DNA from: Lysobacter sp. Root690
GTDB lineage: Bacteria; Pseudomonadota; Gammaproteobacteria; Xanthomonadales; Xanthomonadaceae
NCBI RefSeq assembly: GCF_001427785.1
Contig: NZ_LMHM01000013.1
Span: 284,186-321,299 of the forward strand
Direction of reading: 5' to 3'
Length of the DNA stretch: 37,114 nt
Shown here piece by piece: positions 1-8,549 of the stretch (the first letter of the stretch is position 1; every line of letters starts with the position of its first letter). A model generated the notes under the pieces. The model was not told the origin of the DNA, made no database searches, and worked only from the letters and a program-made list of their open reading frames with translations. Made by a program: the position numbers and the translations under genes.

Positions 1-547
1 TTGCTAACGCGAGTTACGAGCTTCGCAGCGCTGGGAACGAAATCTGACATTAAGCGAAAGCGACATGGCCTCCCTGCAGGAGCGACGCAAGTCGCGACCG
101 CGAAAACGAAACTACGGCGCATGCCTCGACGTTGCCGAGATGTCGCGGTCGCGGCTTGCGCCGTTCCTACAGGGTGGACATGCGGCCGCGCGACCTGTGC
201 TTGAACTGACGCGCGACAGGCGGATCCAGGATGGCCTGAGTCGATCAGCAGGAGCCGCCAGCCTAGGCCTCGGCTGAACAGGGCATTCTCGGCCGGCCGC
301 CAAATTTCCAAAGATGAATGCGGCTCTCATTGCCCTGAGCCCCATTCATGTTGCTTCTCTGCAACAAGGCACTCACACCTTGGCTTATAAAGTGCGACGC
401 ACGGCACATTTTGTGTCGTAAGCCACCGCATTAGCGATCGGCGCCAGCCGTTCGACGGAGGGGGGTTCTATCCGGGCTTAACAGCCAGGACGGCCGCCGT
501 CGTACGGGAGGAGAGCGGGCGATCGCTGCCTACAGGGGAGTACGTCG
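1..547. other. Intergenic region with a repeat pair, no gene seen
   Basis: No convincing coding frame: the short open frames here lack ribosome binding sites and recognisable protein features. The stretch holds an imperfect inverted repeat pair (72-174, listed separately). The last 20 bases carry the ribosome binding site of the gene at 551, a GGGGAG around 534-540. Confidence 0.6.
72..174. repeat. Imperfect inverted repeat (dispersed REP-like element)
   Basis: The left arm at 72-103 starts CCCTGCAGGAGCGACGCAAG. The reverse complement of 143-174 starts CCCTGTAGGAACGGCGCAAG. The arms match at 28 of 32 positions with about 39 bases between them. Short palindromic elements built around GGAGCGGCGCAAGCCGCGAC are common between genes in Lysobacter and Xanthomonas relatives (family knowledge, not tested here). 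Confidence 0.75.
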
Positions 548-550
548 TTG

Positions 551-2455
551 ATGATCCAGTCTTCCACCCAGCGCACGCCGCATGGGCGGCGCCGGTTCGG
601 CCTGCTCGCGTTGATGGCCCTGGCCGCGTTGCCGGTGCAGGCGCAGGTCCAGCGCACCTTCGTCAATCTGGGTTTCGAACAGCCCGACTTGGGCACCAAT
701 GCCTGCGTGGGATTCTTCGCCGGGCCGCAGCAGGTCACCGGCTGGAACACGACGCATCCGTCCGGCGTTACCGGCGGTTGCGGTGTCATCGGCAATCCGG
801 TCACCGGCCCGCTGATCGAGTTGTGGGGCAACAGCTTCGGTTCGGTGCCGGCGCGCGCCGGCAAGCAGCATGCCGAACTCAACGCCAGTCAGGCCTCGCG
901 CATCTTCCAGAACATCTGCCTGACCAACGGCGAGGTGATCAACTGGCGGCTGAGCCATCGCGGCCGCAATTCGGCCACCACTCCGGACGTGATGAGCTTC
1001 GGCATCAACGCGATCGCCAGCACCGCGGTCGCGGTCGACAGTCAGATCGCGCGCATCGGCACCACCAACAACGGCAGCGATCGGGTCGATACCGGCGGCA
1101 CCGCGTCGTCGGCGACGCAGGGCACGCTGACCATCGGCGCCAGCAGCAACGGTTGGCGCGATTACAGCGGCAGCTTCGCCTACGCCGGCAGCAGCGGCGT
1201 GCAGCAGGTCGGTTTCGCCGCTGACAGCAGCAGCGGCGGCATTTCGCTGGGTAATTTTCTCGACGAAATCCAGATCACCCTGCGGCCGTATATCGAGTTC
1301 GTCGCCACCAACGTCACCACCCGCGAAGGGCAGGCCGCGGTCCTGCCGCAGTTGCGCATCGTCGGCACCGTGCCGGCCGGCGGCATCGTGGTACCGGTGC
1401 GGATCACCGGCGGCACCGCGACGCTTAGCGGCGATTTCACCGTGACCTCCGGCAGCGGCAGCACCGTCAATGTGGCGATCGCGGCCGGCAGTTACGACAA
1501 CGCCAGCTTCGCCTTGCCGATCGCGATCGTCGACGACGCGGTGATCGAGAACAACGAAACCGTCGTCTTCACCGTGCAGCCCGATTCGGCGAACTACACC
1601 CTGACGTCGACGACGACCTGTTCGGCGGCCGCGGGCCAGACGGTGGCGACGTTGACGATCAACGACAACGACGTCGATCTGGCGACCACCAAGTCGGTCG
1701 CCAACGCCGCGCCCGCGCCGGGCGGCAGCGCTCAGTTCACCGTGACCTATCGCAACAACACCGCGCGTCCGACCGTGGGCGACACCACCGCGCACGATGC
1801 GATCGCGACGCTGTCCGACGCGGTGCCGGCGGGCCTGAGCTTCACTTCGTGGACTTGCACCGCGAGCGGCGGCGCGACCTGTCCGGCCGCGAGCGGCACC
1901 GGCGCGATCGGCGGCAACGCGACGCTGCCGGCCGGCAACGGCGTGGCCGGAGGCAGTCTGAGTTACACGATCAATGCCACGCTCGGCGCCGGGCAATGCG
2001 CGGCGATCGCCAACGTATCGACCATCGCGGCGAATGCGCCTTTGGCCGAAGGTGGTTCGGCGCAGAGCGGCTTCGTCACGCCCGTGCCCGGCGGCAACGC
2101 CGACAACCGCGCGAGCGCTTCGGTCGATGCGGTGTGCGTGTCGTTGTCGTTGAGCAAGAACGACAGCAACGTGAGCTACACGCCCGGTGGTCTGGCCACG
2201 TATCGATTGCGCGCCTGCAATATCAACGGCCCGGATTCGGCGAATGGCGCGACCGTGAGCGACAACCTGCCGGCGGGCGCGACCCTGAGCGGCCCGTGGG
2301 CCTGCGCGAGCGCGGGCGGGGGCGGCAGTTGTCCGGCCAGCGGCGGCGCGGCGGGAGGCAACAGCGTGCAGATCAGCGGCGCGATGTTGCCGCTCGGCGC
2401 CTGCATCGAGGTCGACGTGCCGGTGCGTTTCAGCGCCAATCCCGCGGACTATTGA
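551..2455 (+). CDS. Exported Calx-beta / DUF11 repeat surface protein
   Basis: A protein of about 634 residues, probably exported to the cell surface or medium. An arginine-containing N-terminus and hydrophobic stretch end at VQAQVQ (about residue 32), a Sec signal with an A-x-A-type cleavage site. Residues about 35-245 form a beta-rich region resembling carbohydrate-binding or DUF642-like modules (FVNLGFEQPD, then AELNAS). A Calx-beta-like domain follows (about 250-375, with VIENNETVVFTV and LTINDNDVD). Two DUF11 modules follow at about 376-525 and 530-634, each with the NLPAG or VPAGL motif and paired cysteines. The ATG at 551 is preferred over the adjacent TTG at 548 because of the GGGGAG about 10 bases upstream. 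No LPXTG-like or PEP-CTERM sorting tail is visible, and it ends soon after the last DUF11 strand. Adhesion or an envelope role is inferred from the domains only. Confidence 0.85.
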   Translation: MIQSSTQRTPHGRRRFGLLALMALAALPVQAQVQRTFVNLGFEQPDLGTNACVGFFAGPQQVTGWNTTHPSGVTGGCGVIGNPVTGPLIELWGNSFGSVPARAGKQHAELNASQASRIFQNICLTNGEVINWRLSHRGRNSATTPDVMSFGINAIASTAVAVDSQIARIGTTNNGSDRVDTGGTASSATQGTLTIGASSNGWRDYSGSFAYAGSSGVQQVGFAADSSSGGISLGNFLDEIQITLRPYIEFVATNVTTREGQAAVLPQLRIVGTVPAGGIVVPVRITGGTATLSGDFTVTSGSGSTVNVAIAAGSYDNASFALPIAIVDDAVIENNETVVFTVQPDSANYTLTSTTTCSAAAGQTVATLTINDNDVDLATTKSVANAAPAPGGSAQFTVTYRNNTARPTVGDTTAHDAIATLSDAVPAGLSFTSWTCTASGGATCPAASGTGAIGGNATLPAGNGVAGGSLSYTINATLGAGQCAAIANVSTIAANAPLAEGGSAQSGFVTPVPGGNADNRASASVDAVCVSLSLSKNDSNVSYTPGGLATYRLRACNINGPDSANGATVSDNLPAGATLSGPWACASAGGGGSCPASGGAAGGNSVQISGAMLPLGACIEVDVPVRFSANPADY

Positions 2456-2509
2456 GGCATGGCCATGGCTGCGATCGGCGGATGCCGACGCGGCCGTGGT
2501 CTCTCGTCG

Positions 2510-5236
2510 TCACGGAGTTGCGACGGGATGCGGTCCGGTCGAAAGCATCAGCACGCACGCCGCATTCGCCGGATCGGCGAGCCGCAGGCAGCCGTAGGCG
2601 ATGCCGGCCAGGCCGACCATCAAGCCCAGAGGCCGTTCGCGTGGCGAGCGGCCACCGCAATGCCAGTGCGGATGGCTGTGTTCGATCAGGGCCGCGCCGA
2701 GTGCGCGGCATTCGACGAGCGCGTCGCGATCGCCGCGCAACGCGGCGTGCTGGATCAGCAGATCGAGATTGCCCCATTGGCCGTGGCACAGGCAGTGGCC
2801 GCCGCTGAGTCCGGATTCGCGTGTACTGTCAATGCATTGGTGCAAATCTTCGTGCCAGACCGCATCGCGCATTGATTCGGGTAGTAACAGCCGCGCGAAA
2901 CCGACGCCGGGTGCGCCGTGACACCACGAGTGGATGTCGCGCGCGGCATCGGGCTCGTGGTCCGGCGTGGCCGCGGGTTCGAACAGATCGTACCAACGCT
3001 GTCCGCGCTGTCGGTAAGCGTTGCGCTCGTAACGCAAGGCCTCGCGCGCGAGCCGCGATGTGGCCTCATCGCCGGTAAGCGCCGCATGCCCCGCCAATGC
3101 GGCGGCGATGCCGGCATTGCCGTGAGCGAAGCCGCTCAGGCCGCGTTCGGGCGAAGCGGGGCAGCGCCAGCATGCGCCGTCGTCGTCGTGCTGCGCATGT
3201 TCGATCAAGTGTGCAGCGCAAGCGTCGATAACGGCCAGCGTCTGCGCGCTCGGGCGCAGGCGTTGCAGTTCCAGCAACACCAGCAGCGCGCCGGCGGCGC
3301 CGCTGATCAGATCGAGATCGCGATCCGCGGCGAGGCGTTCGGCGATGTGCGGTACTACAGCCGCGGCTTCGTCCAGCAGGTCCTCGCGCTGCCAGCGTCG
3401 CGCCAGTACCAGCAAGGCATACATCCAGCCGCTATATCCCGACCACGGCCCGACGGATGCGAGCGCGTGCGGATTTTCGCGCCATTGACGCCGACACGCG
3501 GCCAGTACGCTTTCGGCGGCGCGGGTGAAGCGGGGCAGGCCGCTTTGCGCGCCCAGTTCGGCGAACATCAACATCACGCCAGGCAAGCCCTCATACAAGG
3601 TCAGGCCCATCGGCGCGAGCGAGGGCTCGGGACGGTTGCGGTATTCGGGCTGGAACCAGGCGCGTTCGCCGCCACCCTTGAACGACAAGTTCAATAGTTC
3701 GTCGCCAAGCGCGATGGCGGTATCGAGCGCAAGCGCGCGATTTGCATCGTCGTCGGAGTTGCTGGCCGCACGCGTCTGCGCTGAGCCGCGCTCGGCTTCG
3801 ATCGCCGACCATGGCCGCAGGCTTTCCAGCGATTGGGCCAGCGCATACGTCTGCCGTCGGCGATCGCGCTCGGACAGGATCCGCAGCCGGCGCCGCGCTT
3901 CGTCGCGGCCGCTGCGCGCGAACACCGCATCGATGCTGTGGCCGTCGCCGTCCTGCACACCGGTGCCGTCGACGGCGATGGTGAAACGCGGCACGTCGCC
4001 GCGCAGCAGCGCGTCGCGCTCGGCGGCCTGGGTGCGGGCGAGGAACGGCCACTCGCGTTGTCCGACTTCCAGCCGCGCCAGCACCGCATCGCGTTGCTGC
4101 TGCGACTGCAGGTGCTGCGGATGCGACAAGGCATCGAGCAGACGGGCATAGATGTGGGTCGAGCGCAGCAACGCACGCGTTCGCAGGCTTGCGAACGGCG
4201 CCAGCAGTCCGTCGTCGAAATTGAGTTTTGGTTTGAGTCGCAGTAATCCGCGGTAGGTTCGATCGAAGCCGTCGACGATCGCCTCGCTGTGCAGATGCGG
4301 CGCGATCCGGCGACCGTCGGCGAGATGCGGCAGGTTGCGCCCCGGCGGCGCGACCGACTCGGTCGGCGCCAGACGCAGTTGGTCGCTGCCGGCGTCGACC
4401 GCGCGGCGCGTGTCGAAGCGGTATTCGGCCCAGGCCAGGCCGCTGAGATCCTGCGCGCCGGCTTCGTTGCGGCCGCCCGGCAACAGGCCGGAAAACACCA
4501 CCGACGGCGCGTACGGACCGCTGGATCGGGTGGACGGTTGCGATGCGGCGGCGCGCGTCATCCACGGCTGCAATACCGTTTCCAGATCGATCACGATCGG
4601 GTATTCGCCGCAGGCGATCAGGTTTTCCAGATGCAGGTCGGTGCAGGCCAATACATACGCGATCGCGATCAGGCCGCCGTAGCGGTGGTAATAGCGTTGC
4701 GCGGCCTGTTCGTCGGCGAGCGGCCGGTGTTCGATCCAGGCGGCGTAACCGTGGTCGCCGCGGTCCAGGGTCGTGGCCGCGGCTTGCACGGGTTCGATGC
4801 CGTGCTCGGCCAGGCGCGCGAGAAACGCCGCGTAAGCGCCGTCCATCGCCAGCGACCGCGGCTTGTACAGCGCTCGGCCGTGTTCGAAACGCAGATCGAT
4901 CACGCTGCCGCCGTGATCGTGGCGGTCGCCGAGGCCGCAGTCGAAGTCGAGCAGGCGGCCGGGCTCATCGTTACCGTCGAACAGCAGCGCGAGTCGCGCG
5001 CGATCTTCGCTCAGGCGTTGCGCGAATCGGTTGAGAAAGGCTTCGGTGCGCAGCGCCTGCGCGGCGATATCGTCGCTGAGCAGGCGATAGCGATCGTCGA
5101 GTTCGCGCCGGCCCGCGGCGCTGTCGATCCAGTCGAGAAAGTATTGGTGGCGTTGTTGCGGCGTGTCGCCGCGCAGACTGCCGCGATGGCGCGCGATCGC
5201 CAGTTCCAGCAGCAGGCTGCGCTGACTCCAGGCCAA
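2510..5236 (-). CDS. lanM: Class II lanthipeptide synthetase LanM
   Basis: A bifunctional enzyme that dehydrates Ser/Thr of a precursor peptide and then closes (methyl)lanthionine rings with Cys. The N-terminal DUF4135 kinase-like dehydratase shows LYKPRSL (near 4860), DLHLENL (near 4630) and VIDLETVL, matching the Lys, D-x-H-x-x-N and D-x-E motifs of class II dehydratases. The C-terminal LanC-like cyclase shows GFAHGNAG, then SWCHGAPG (near 2920) and GGHCLCHG (near 2790), giving the Cys, Cys-His zinc ligands. Both halves look intact. The only ordinary start in this frame is the TTG at 5236, but coding sequence clearly continues upstream to about 5476 (separate entry), which would bring the protein to about 988 residues, normal for LanM. 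It lies directly downstream of a small precursor gene. No LanT transporter, protease or immunity gene is in the window. Confidence 0.93.
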   Translation of the reverse strand: MAWSQRSLLLELAIARHRGSLRGDTPQQRHQYFLDWIDSAAGRRELDDRYRLLSDDIAAQALRTEAFLNRFAQRLSEDRARLALLFDGNDEPGRLLDFDCGLGDRHDHGGSVIDLRFEHGRALYKPRSLAMDGAYAAFLARLAEHGIEPVQAAATTLDRGDHGYAAWIEHRPLADEQAAQRYYHRYGGLIAIAYVLACTDLHLENLIACGEYPIVIDLETVLQPWMTRAAASQPSTRSSGPYAPSVVFSGLLPGGRNEAGAQDLSGLAWAEYRFDTRRAVDAGSDQLRLAPTESVAPPGRNLPHLADGRRIAPHLHSEAIVDGFDRTYRGLLRLKPKLNFDDGLLAPFASLRTRALLRSTHIYARLLDALSHPQHLQSQQQRDAVLARLEVGQREWPFLARTQAAERDALLRGDVPRFTIAVDGTGVQDGDGHSIDAVFARSGRDEARRRLRILSERDRRRQTYALAQSLESLRPWSAIEAERGSAQTRAASNSDDDANRALALDTAIALGDELLNLSFKGGGERAWFQPEYRNRPEPSLAPMGLTLYEGLPGVMLMFAELGAQSGLPRFTRAAESVLAACRRQWRENPHALASVGPWSGYSGWMYALLVLARRWQREDLLDEAAAVVPHIAERLAADRDLDLISGAAGALLVLLELQRLRPSAQTLAVIDACAAHLIEHAQHDDDGACWRCPASPERGLSGFAHGNAGIAAALAGHAALTGDEATSRLAREALRYERNAYRQRGQRWYDLFEPAATPDHEPDAARDIHSWCHGAPGVGFARLLLPESMRDAVWHEDLHQCIDSTRESGLSGGHCLCHGQWGNLDLLIQHAALRGDRDALVECRALGAALIEHSHPHWHCGGRSPRERPLGLMVGLAGIAYGCLRLADPANAACVLMLSTGPHPVATP

Positions 5237-5503
5237 TGCCGGCGCGGCGAAGGCATGCTCAATGCTCGCGCGCAGACGGTCGAGATCGAAGGCGTGTCGA
5301 TCGCGCAGCGCAAGGCCGCGCCACTGCGCCAGGCAGCGCTCGCGCGCCGGCGCGATGATCGGTTCGGCCCAGCGCAGCAGCGGCCGCAGGGCCGGGTCGA
5401 TGGAATCGTGTTGATGCGAAAGGATCGGGGTATCGCCGTAGGCCGGATGCCAAGCGGGCTGCGCCTCGCGGTGCAGCCCGCATCGATCACTGGAACGCCG
5501 GCG
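5237..5503 (-). other. Startless in-frame N-terminal extension of LanM
   Basis: Reading the LanM frame upstream from 5236, there is no stop for 89 codons until the TGA at 5504-5506, and also no ATG, GTG or TTG. The translation from about 5476 reads like LanM (HPAYGDTPIL, then LRPLLRWAEPIIAPARERCL, a segment typical of LanM N-termini) and has the GC-rich third positions of a real gene. The first eight codons after the TGA do not. The true start may be a CTG at 5476, or a GTG (5490) or ATG (5483) in other frames with a frameshift, or translation may read through the TGA. I cannot decide among these. Confidence 0.7.
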
Positions 5504-5662
5504 TCACTCGCGGCAGTTGTGGCAGCTGGTGTAGACGCAGGACAGGCTGAGCAGATTGCTGGACAGGTCGACCAGCTTGTCGTCGCTCAGATCGGGCGAG
5601 CCGATGCTTTCGATCAGCAGACGGTTGAGGGCGTCCTGTGAGATTTCCGCATTCATGGGCAT
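5504..5662 (-). CDS. Candidate class II lanthipeptide precursor peptide (LanA)
   Basis: A 52-residue peptide starting MPMNAEISQDAL. It begins at an ATG 7 bases after a strong AGGAG (5670-5674) and runs toward LanM on the same strand. The first 38 or so residues are acidic and helical-looking (leader-like: IESIGSPDLSDDKLVDL). The C-terminus SLSCVYTSCHNCRE has three Cys (42, 47, 50) and several Ser/Thr (39, 41, 45, 46), as expected for a lanthionine-forming core. There is no Gly-Gly or Gly-Ala cleavage motif at the leader-core boundary, so the processing site is unclear. Its TGA stop lies in the same frame as LanM. The assignment rests on size, composition, the ribosome binding site and position; no homologue was searched. 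Confidence 0.82.
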   Translation of the reverse strand: MPMNAEISQDALNRLLIESIGSPDLSDDKLVDLSSNLLSLSCVYTSCHNCRE

Positions 5663-6349
5663 GAAACTCTCCTAAGCAGTGCGTGGTACGAACCGTTCGC
5701 GACGACGCGGTCGGGTTCGCGTGGCGTGGTCGTGCGATTGCTGGACGGTGAACCTTGCAACGCGTCTGCACATCCGTCCGTATGCGCAAAACGATCGACC
5801 GCGCGTTTTTATCACGTTGACACCGGGCATCCGCGCGCGGCATCACAGAACGTCAGGTGTAACTGTTTACGCATGACGCCCGTCATCTTCGTGAGCTGCG
5901 AAGTGCATGCGGTGATGGCGTTGCCGGCGACTACCAAGAAAGTGGTGGCGATATGGCGCGCAACGAAATCCGATCGCGGCGCAGGCGATTACTCGCCGTA
6001 TCGCCGCACGCCTGCCATGTTCGGCGGCGATGCTGATGCGCTAGCGACAGGCGCGATGTCGGCTTGGCGAAACCCGCGACGCCGCAGCGCATTCAGCTTG
6101 CCGTCCGTCCAATTTGACCGGCGACGCAGCTGAACTGTGACCGGCGTCATCCAGTCAGCACGGCATGTGCCGACGGGTTCTTGCTAGGCTCCCAAAGCCA
6201 CGGTACGGAACCGTATGTGCTCGTCACTACGGCAGGGGAAAGTCACCGTGCGCGTCGCTCGATCTCCCGCCCATTGGCGGGGTAAGCATCACGTCCCGCC
6301 TGCCGGCGGGCTTAGGGGTAGTCCAGCAGGTGCTCAGGAGGAGTCCACA
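5663..6349. other. Divergent intergenic region between lanthipeptide and effector loci
   Basis: This 687-base region separates the minus-strand precursor gene from the plus-strand ankyrin gene. Open frames in it lack ribosome binding sites and recognisable protein character. The right end (about 6200-6345) has several hairpins, listed separately. I see no clear sigma-70 promoter for the precursor. The promoters of both transcription units should lie here. Confidence 0.5.
6200..6310 (+). promoter_or_regulatory. Structured leader with three hairpins upstream of ankyrin gene
   Basis: ACGGT-ACGGA-ACCGT (6200-6214) forms a short hairpin. Two further hairpins share the same stem: CCCGCC-N4-GGCGGG at 6266-6281 and again at 6295-6310, 13 bases apart. 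They sit just before the AGGAGGAG (6336-6343) of the downstream gene. I recognise no known riboswitch, so a cis-regulatory role is speculative. Repeated GC-rich hairpins could also be part of a dispersed repeat. Confidence 0.35.
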
Positions 6350-7006
6350 ATGGCAGCGGTAGATATTCATGAAGTATTCGCCGATCCGGCGGTGGCCGAT
6401 CTGGCCGAAGCCGTCGCCGACGGCGAAGTGGCCGACATCCGGCGTCTGGCCGAAGGCGTGGATTTGCGCAGCCACGGCGACAAGAACGTCACCTTGCTCG
6501 AATGGGCGGTGCTCAACAAAAGTCTCGACGGCTTGAACGCCTTGCTCGATCTGGGCGCCGATCCGGCCGAACCGGGCATCGACGGCAGCACCGTCGTGCA
6601 TCTGGCGGCGATGGCCAACGATCCGGCCTATCTCGACGCGTTGCTCGCGCACGGCGCCGATCCGGACACCGTGCATGCGCACACCGGCGCGACGCCGTTG
6701 AGCGCGGCGCTGATGGGCGAGCGGCCGGAGCAGTTCAAGCGCCTGCTGGCCGCGGGCGCCGACGTCAATCACGCCGACCGCATGGGCAACACCGCGTTGC
6801 ATGTGGCCGGCAAGATCAATCAGCCCAATCACGCGCTGACGCTGTTGCAGGCCGGCGCCGACGCGCGCGCGCGCAACGCTCAGAACGTCACCTTCCAGCG
6901 TTATCTGTTCATGACCCCGGCCACGCTGTTGAACGCGACCACGCGGCAGGACCGCGATGCGCTGATCGCCTGGCTGGGCGAACACGGCGTCGCGGTGGAA
7001 GGCTGA
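6350..7006 (+). CDS. Ankyrin-repeat protein, possible effector partner or immunity protein
   Basis: A soluble 218-residue protein without signal peptide or membrane segment. About four ankyrin repeats cover residues 47-180, seen as LLDLGADP, VVHLAAM, LLAHGADPD, LLAAGADVNHADRMGNTALH and LLQAGADARARN. The ATG follows AGGAGGAG by 6 bases; a longer reading from further upstream lacks such a site. The XVIPCD lipase gene starts 82 bases downstream on the same strand, so the two are probably co-expressed. Ankyrin proteins next to antibacterial phospholipase effectors are often immunity or adaptor proteins. That role is inference here, and a cytoplasmic immunity protein would have to neutralise the lipase inside the cell. 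Confidence 0.85.
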   Translation: MAAVDIHEVFADPAVADLAEAVADGEVADIRRLAEGVDLRSHGDKNVTLLEWAVLNKSLDGLNALLDLGADPAEPGIDGSTVVHLAAMANDPAYLDALLAHGADPDTVHAHTGATPLSAALMGERPEQFKRLLAAGADVNHADRMGNTALHVAGKINQPNHALTLLQAGADARARNAQNVTFQRYLFMTPATLLNATTRQDRDALIAWLGEHGVAVEG

Positions 7007-7088
7007 TAACGCGCACGCGCCGCGGCGCGACAGCGACGCGATATTTTCGAAGCGAGCAGGAATTCCAAGGATTCAGGGAGATCGAAGC

Positions 7089-8351
7089 ATGAGCCAGCAG
7101 TCCGTCCCACCCGCCAATGGCGAGCCCTCGTTCGCGGATCAGGTCCGCGGTCTGGACGCCAAACCGATCGACAAGACGCTCGCCCGGATCATGGACGACC
7201 TCTACGATCAGGGCCCCGGCATCGACGGCTTCAAGCCGCTCAGCGCCGAACAGTTGCGCGGCGCGGGCATCGATCCGTCGACGCTGGAAAACAAGGATTC
7301 GGGCTTTCTCGCCCGCGTCTACGGCGACGACAAGGGCCATTACGTGCTGGCCTATTCGGGCACCGACGAAGGCAAGGACTGGCTGACCAATTTCCGCCAG
7401 GGCCTGGGTTTCGAGGATGCGCAGTACAACCAGGCGATCGCGCTGGCGCGCGAGGCCAAGGTCGCGTTCGGCGACGAGGTGGTGATCACCGGCCATTCGC
7501 TCGGCGGCGGCCTGGGCGGCGCGGCGTCGATCGCCAGCGGCATTCCGGCGGTGACCTTCAATTCCTCCGGCGTGCACGACAAGACCCTGGAGCGGCTCGG
7601 CATCGATGCCGACGCGGCCAAGGACGAGGTCAAGGACAATGGCCAGATCCGCCGCTATTCGGTCAAGAACGAAATCCTGACCGAGTTGCAGGAGCACAGC
7701 ATCCCGCTGAAGTGGGCGATGCCCGACGCGGTCGGCCACAAGATCGAGCTGCCCGATCCGGATCCGCAGTCGTTCTGGAAGCGGATGATTCCGGGCAACG
7801 GCATCAAGCACGGCATCGACATCCACTACATCGACGCGGTGATCAAGGCGCAGGAGATGGCGTCGCCGGAAACCGCCCGCACCGGCATCAGCGCGAGTGA
7901 TCCGACGCGTGCCGACGTGCGCGGCAACGTCAACGCCGAAGTCGGCATCGCCGCGGCGGCGGGATCGCGCGGCGACGCGCAGGCGACGGCGCAGTTGGCG
8001 CACCCGTCGCATCCGAACCACGGCTTGTACGATCAGGCGCTGCGCGGCCTGCACGGCATGGATGGCAAGGCGATGGATTTCCGCGGCGAGCAGGGTTATC
8101 GCAATGCCGCCACCCATGCGGCATTGGATGCGCGCGCCAACGGCATGGATCGGATCGACCACGTGGTGCCCGGTCGCGACGGCGGCGGTTTCTTCATCGT
8201 CCAGGGCGGCCTGGCCGACCCGGGCAGCCGCCGCGCCTTCGTCGATGAAGCGCGCGCGTTGTCGCCGCCGCCGCAGGTCGCCGCGCAAGCCCAGCCCGCG
8301 CCGGCCGAGACGCAACAGCAGCAGGAAACGCGACGCGCGGTGATGAGTTGA
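7089..8351 (+). CDS. Class 3 lipase effector with XVIPCD-like type IV secretion tail
   Basis: A 420-residue protein. Residues about 60-265 form an alpha/beta-hydrolase of the lipase class 3 type: GHSLGGG, with the nucleophile Ser near residue 137 (codon 7497-7499), preceded by YSGTDEGKDW and followed by IKHGIDIHY, a plausible place for the catalytic His. Residues about 300-395 resemble the XVIPCD, the recruitment signal of Xanthomonadales bacterial-killing type IV secretion effectors: HPSHPNHGLYDQAL, GMDRIDHVVPGRDG and FFIVQGGLADP. A Gln-rich tail (ETQQQQETRR) follows, also typical of that family. There is no Sec signal. The start is supported by AGGGAG 8 bases upstream. It is probably injected into rival bacteria to attack membrane lipids. 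No type IV apparatus genes are in the window. Confidence 0.9.
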   Translation: MSQQSVPPANGEPSFADQVRGLDAKPIDKTLARIMDDLYDQGPGIDGFKPLSAEQLRGAGIDPSTLENKDSGFLARVYGDDKGHYVLAYSGTDEGKDWLTNFRQGLGFEDAQYNQAIALAREAKVAFGDEVVITGHSLGGGLGGAASIASGIPAVTFNSSGVHDKTLERLGIDADAAKDEVKDNGQIRRYSVKNEILTELQEHSIPLKWAMPDAVGHKIELPDPDPQSFWKRMIPGNGIKHGIDIHYIDAVIKAQEMASPETARTGISASDPTRADVRGNVNAEVGIAAAAGSRGDAQATAQLAHPSHPNHGLYDQALRGLHGMDGKAMDFRGEQGYRNAATHAALDARANGMDRIDHVVPGRDGGGFFIVQGGLADPGSRRAFVDEARALSPPPQVAAQAQPAPAETQQQQETRRAVMS

Positions 8352-8376
8352 TCGGCATCGCTTGATACGAAACGCA

Positions 8377-8442
8377 CGACGGCCTTCGGGTTGCCGTCGC
8401 TTTGGAGCACAGCAAACGGCGGCCCTGGTGGTCGCCGTTTGC
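8377..8442 (+). terminator. Hairpins downstream of lipase effector, possible terminator
   Basis: Two hairpins follow the stop codon. A 7-bp stem CGACGGC/GCCGTCG (8377-8399) is followed by a perfect 10-bp stem GCAAACGGCG/CGCCGTTTGC (8412-8421 with 8433-8442). The sequence after it, GTTTATCT, is only moderately T-rich, so termination may be partial and allow readthrough to the gene at 8550. Confidence 0.55.
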
Positions 8443-8549
8443 GTTTATCTCGTTCAGTTTTTGTAACCGCGCTTAAGTCGAGGGGTGCGGGATATGCGGC
8501 GCCGGTTCGTCTGAACTAAGACGTCCATCCCCCGAAAGGACTCGATCGC

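Noticed and set aside
530-1996. Long open frame opposite the Calx-beta/DUF11 gene
   Set aside because: Arg/Gly-rich, no ribosome binding site, lies wholly antisense to a well-supported gene; a GC-rich shadow.
4289-5641. Open frame of 450 codons on the plus strand over LanM
   Set aside because: Antisense to conserved LanM motifs and with low-complexity Arg/Ala/Val composition.
5487-5846. 119-codon minus-strand frame overlapping the lanthipeptide precursor
   Set aside because: Arg/His/Pro-rich, no ribosome binding site, in a different frame from the precursor, which has a strong site and sensible features.
6160-6345. Cyclic di-GMP or cobalamin riboswitch
   Set aside because: A CCCAAAGCCACGG stretch recalls part of a cyclic di-GMP class I core, but the other conserved blocks are missing, so no riboswitch name is justified.
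6909-8315. 468-codon frame opposite the XVIPCD lipase
   Set aside because: Antisense shadow; the lipase strand has catalytic and secretion motifs.
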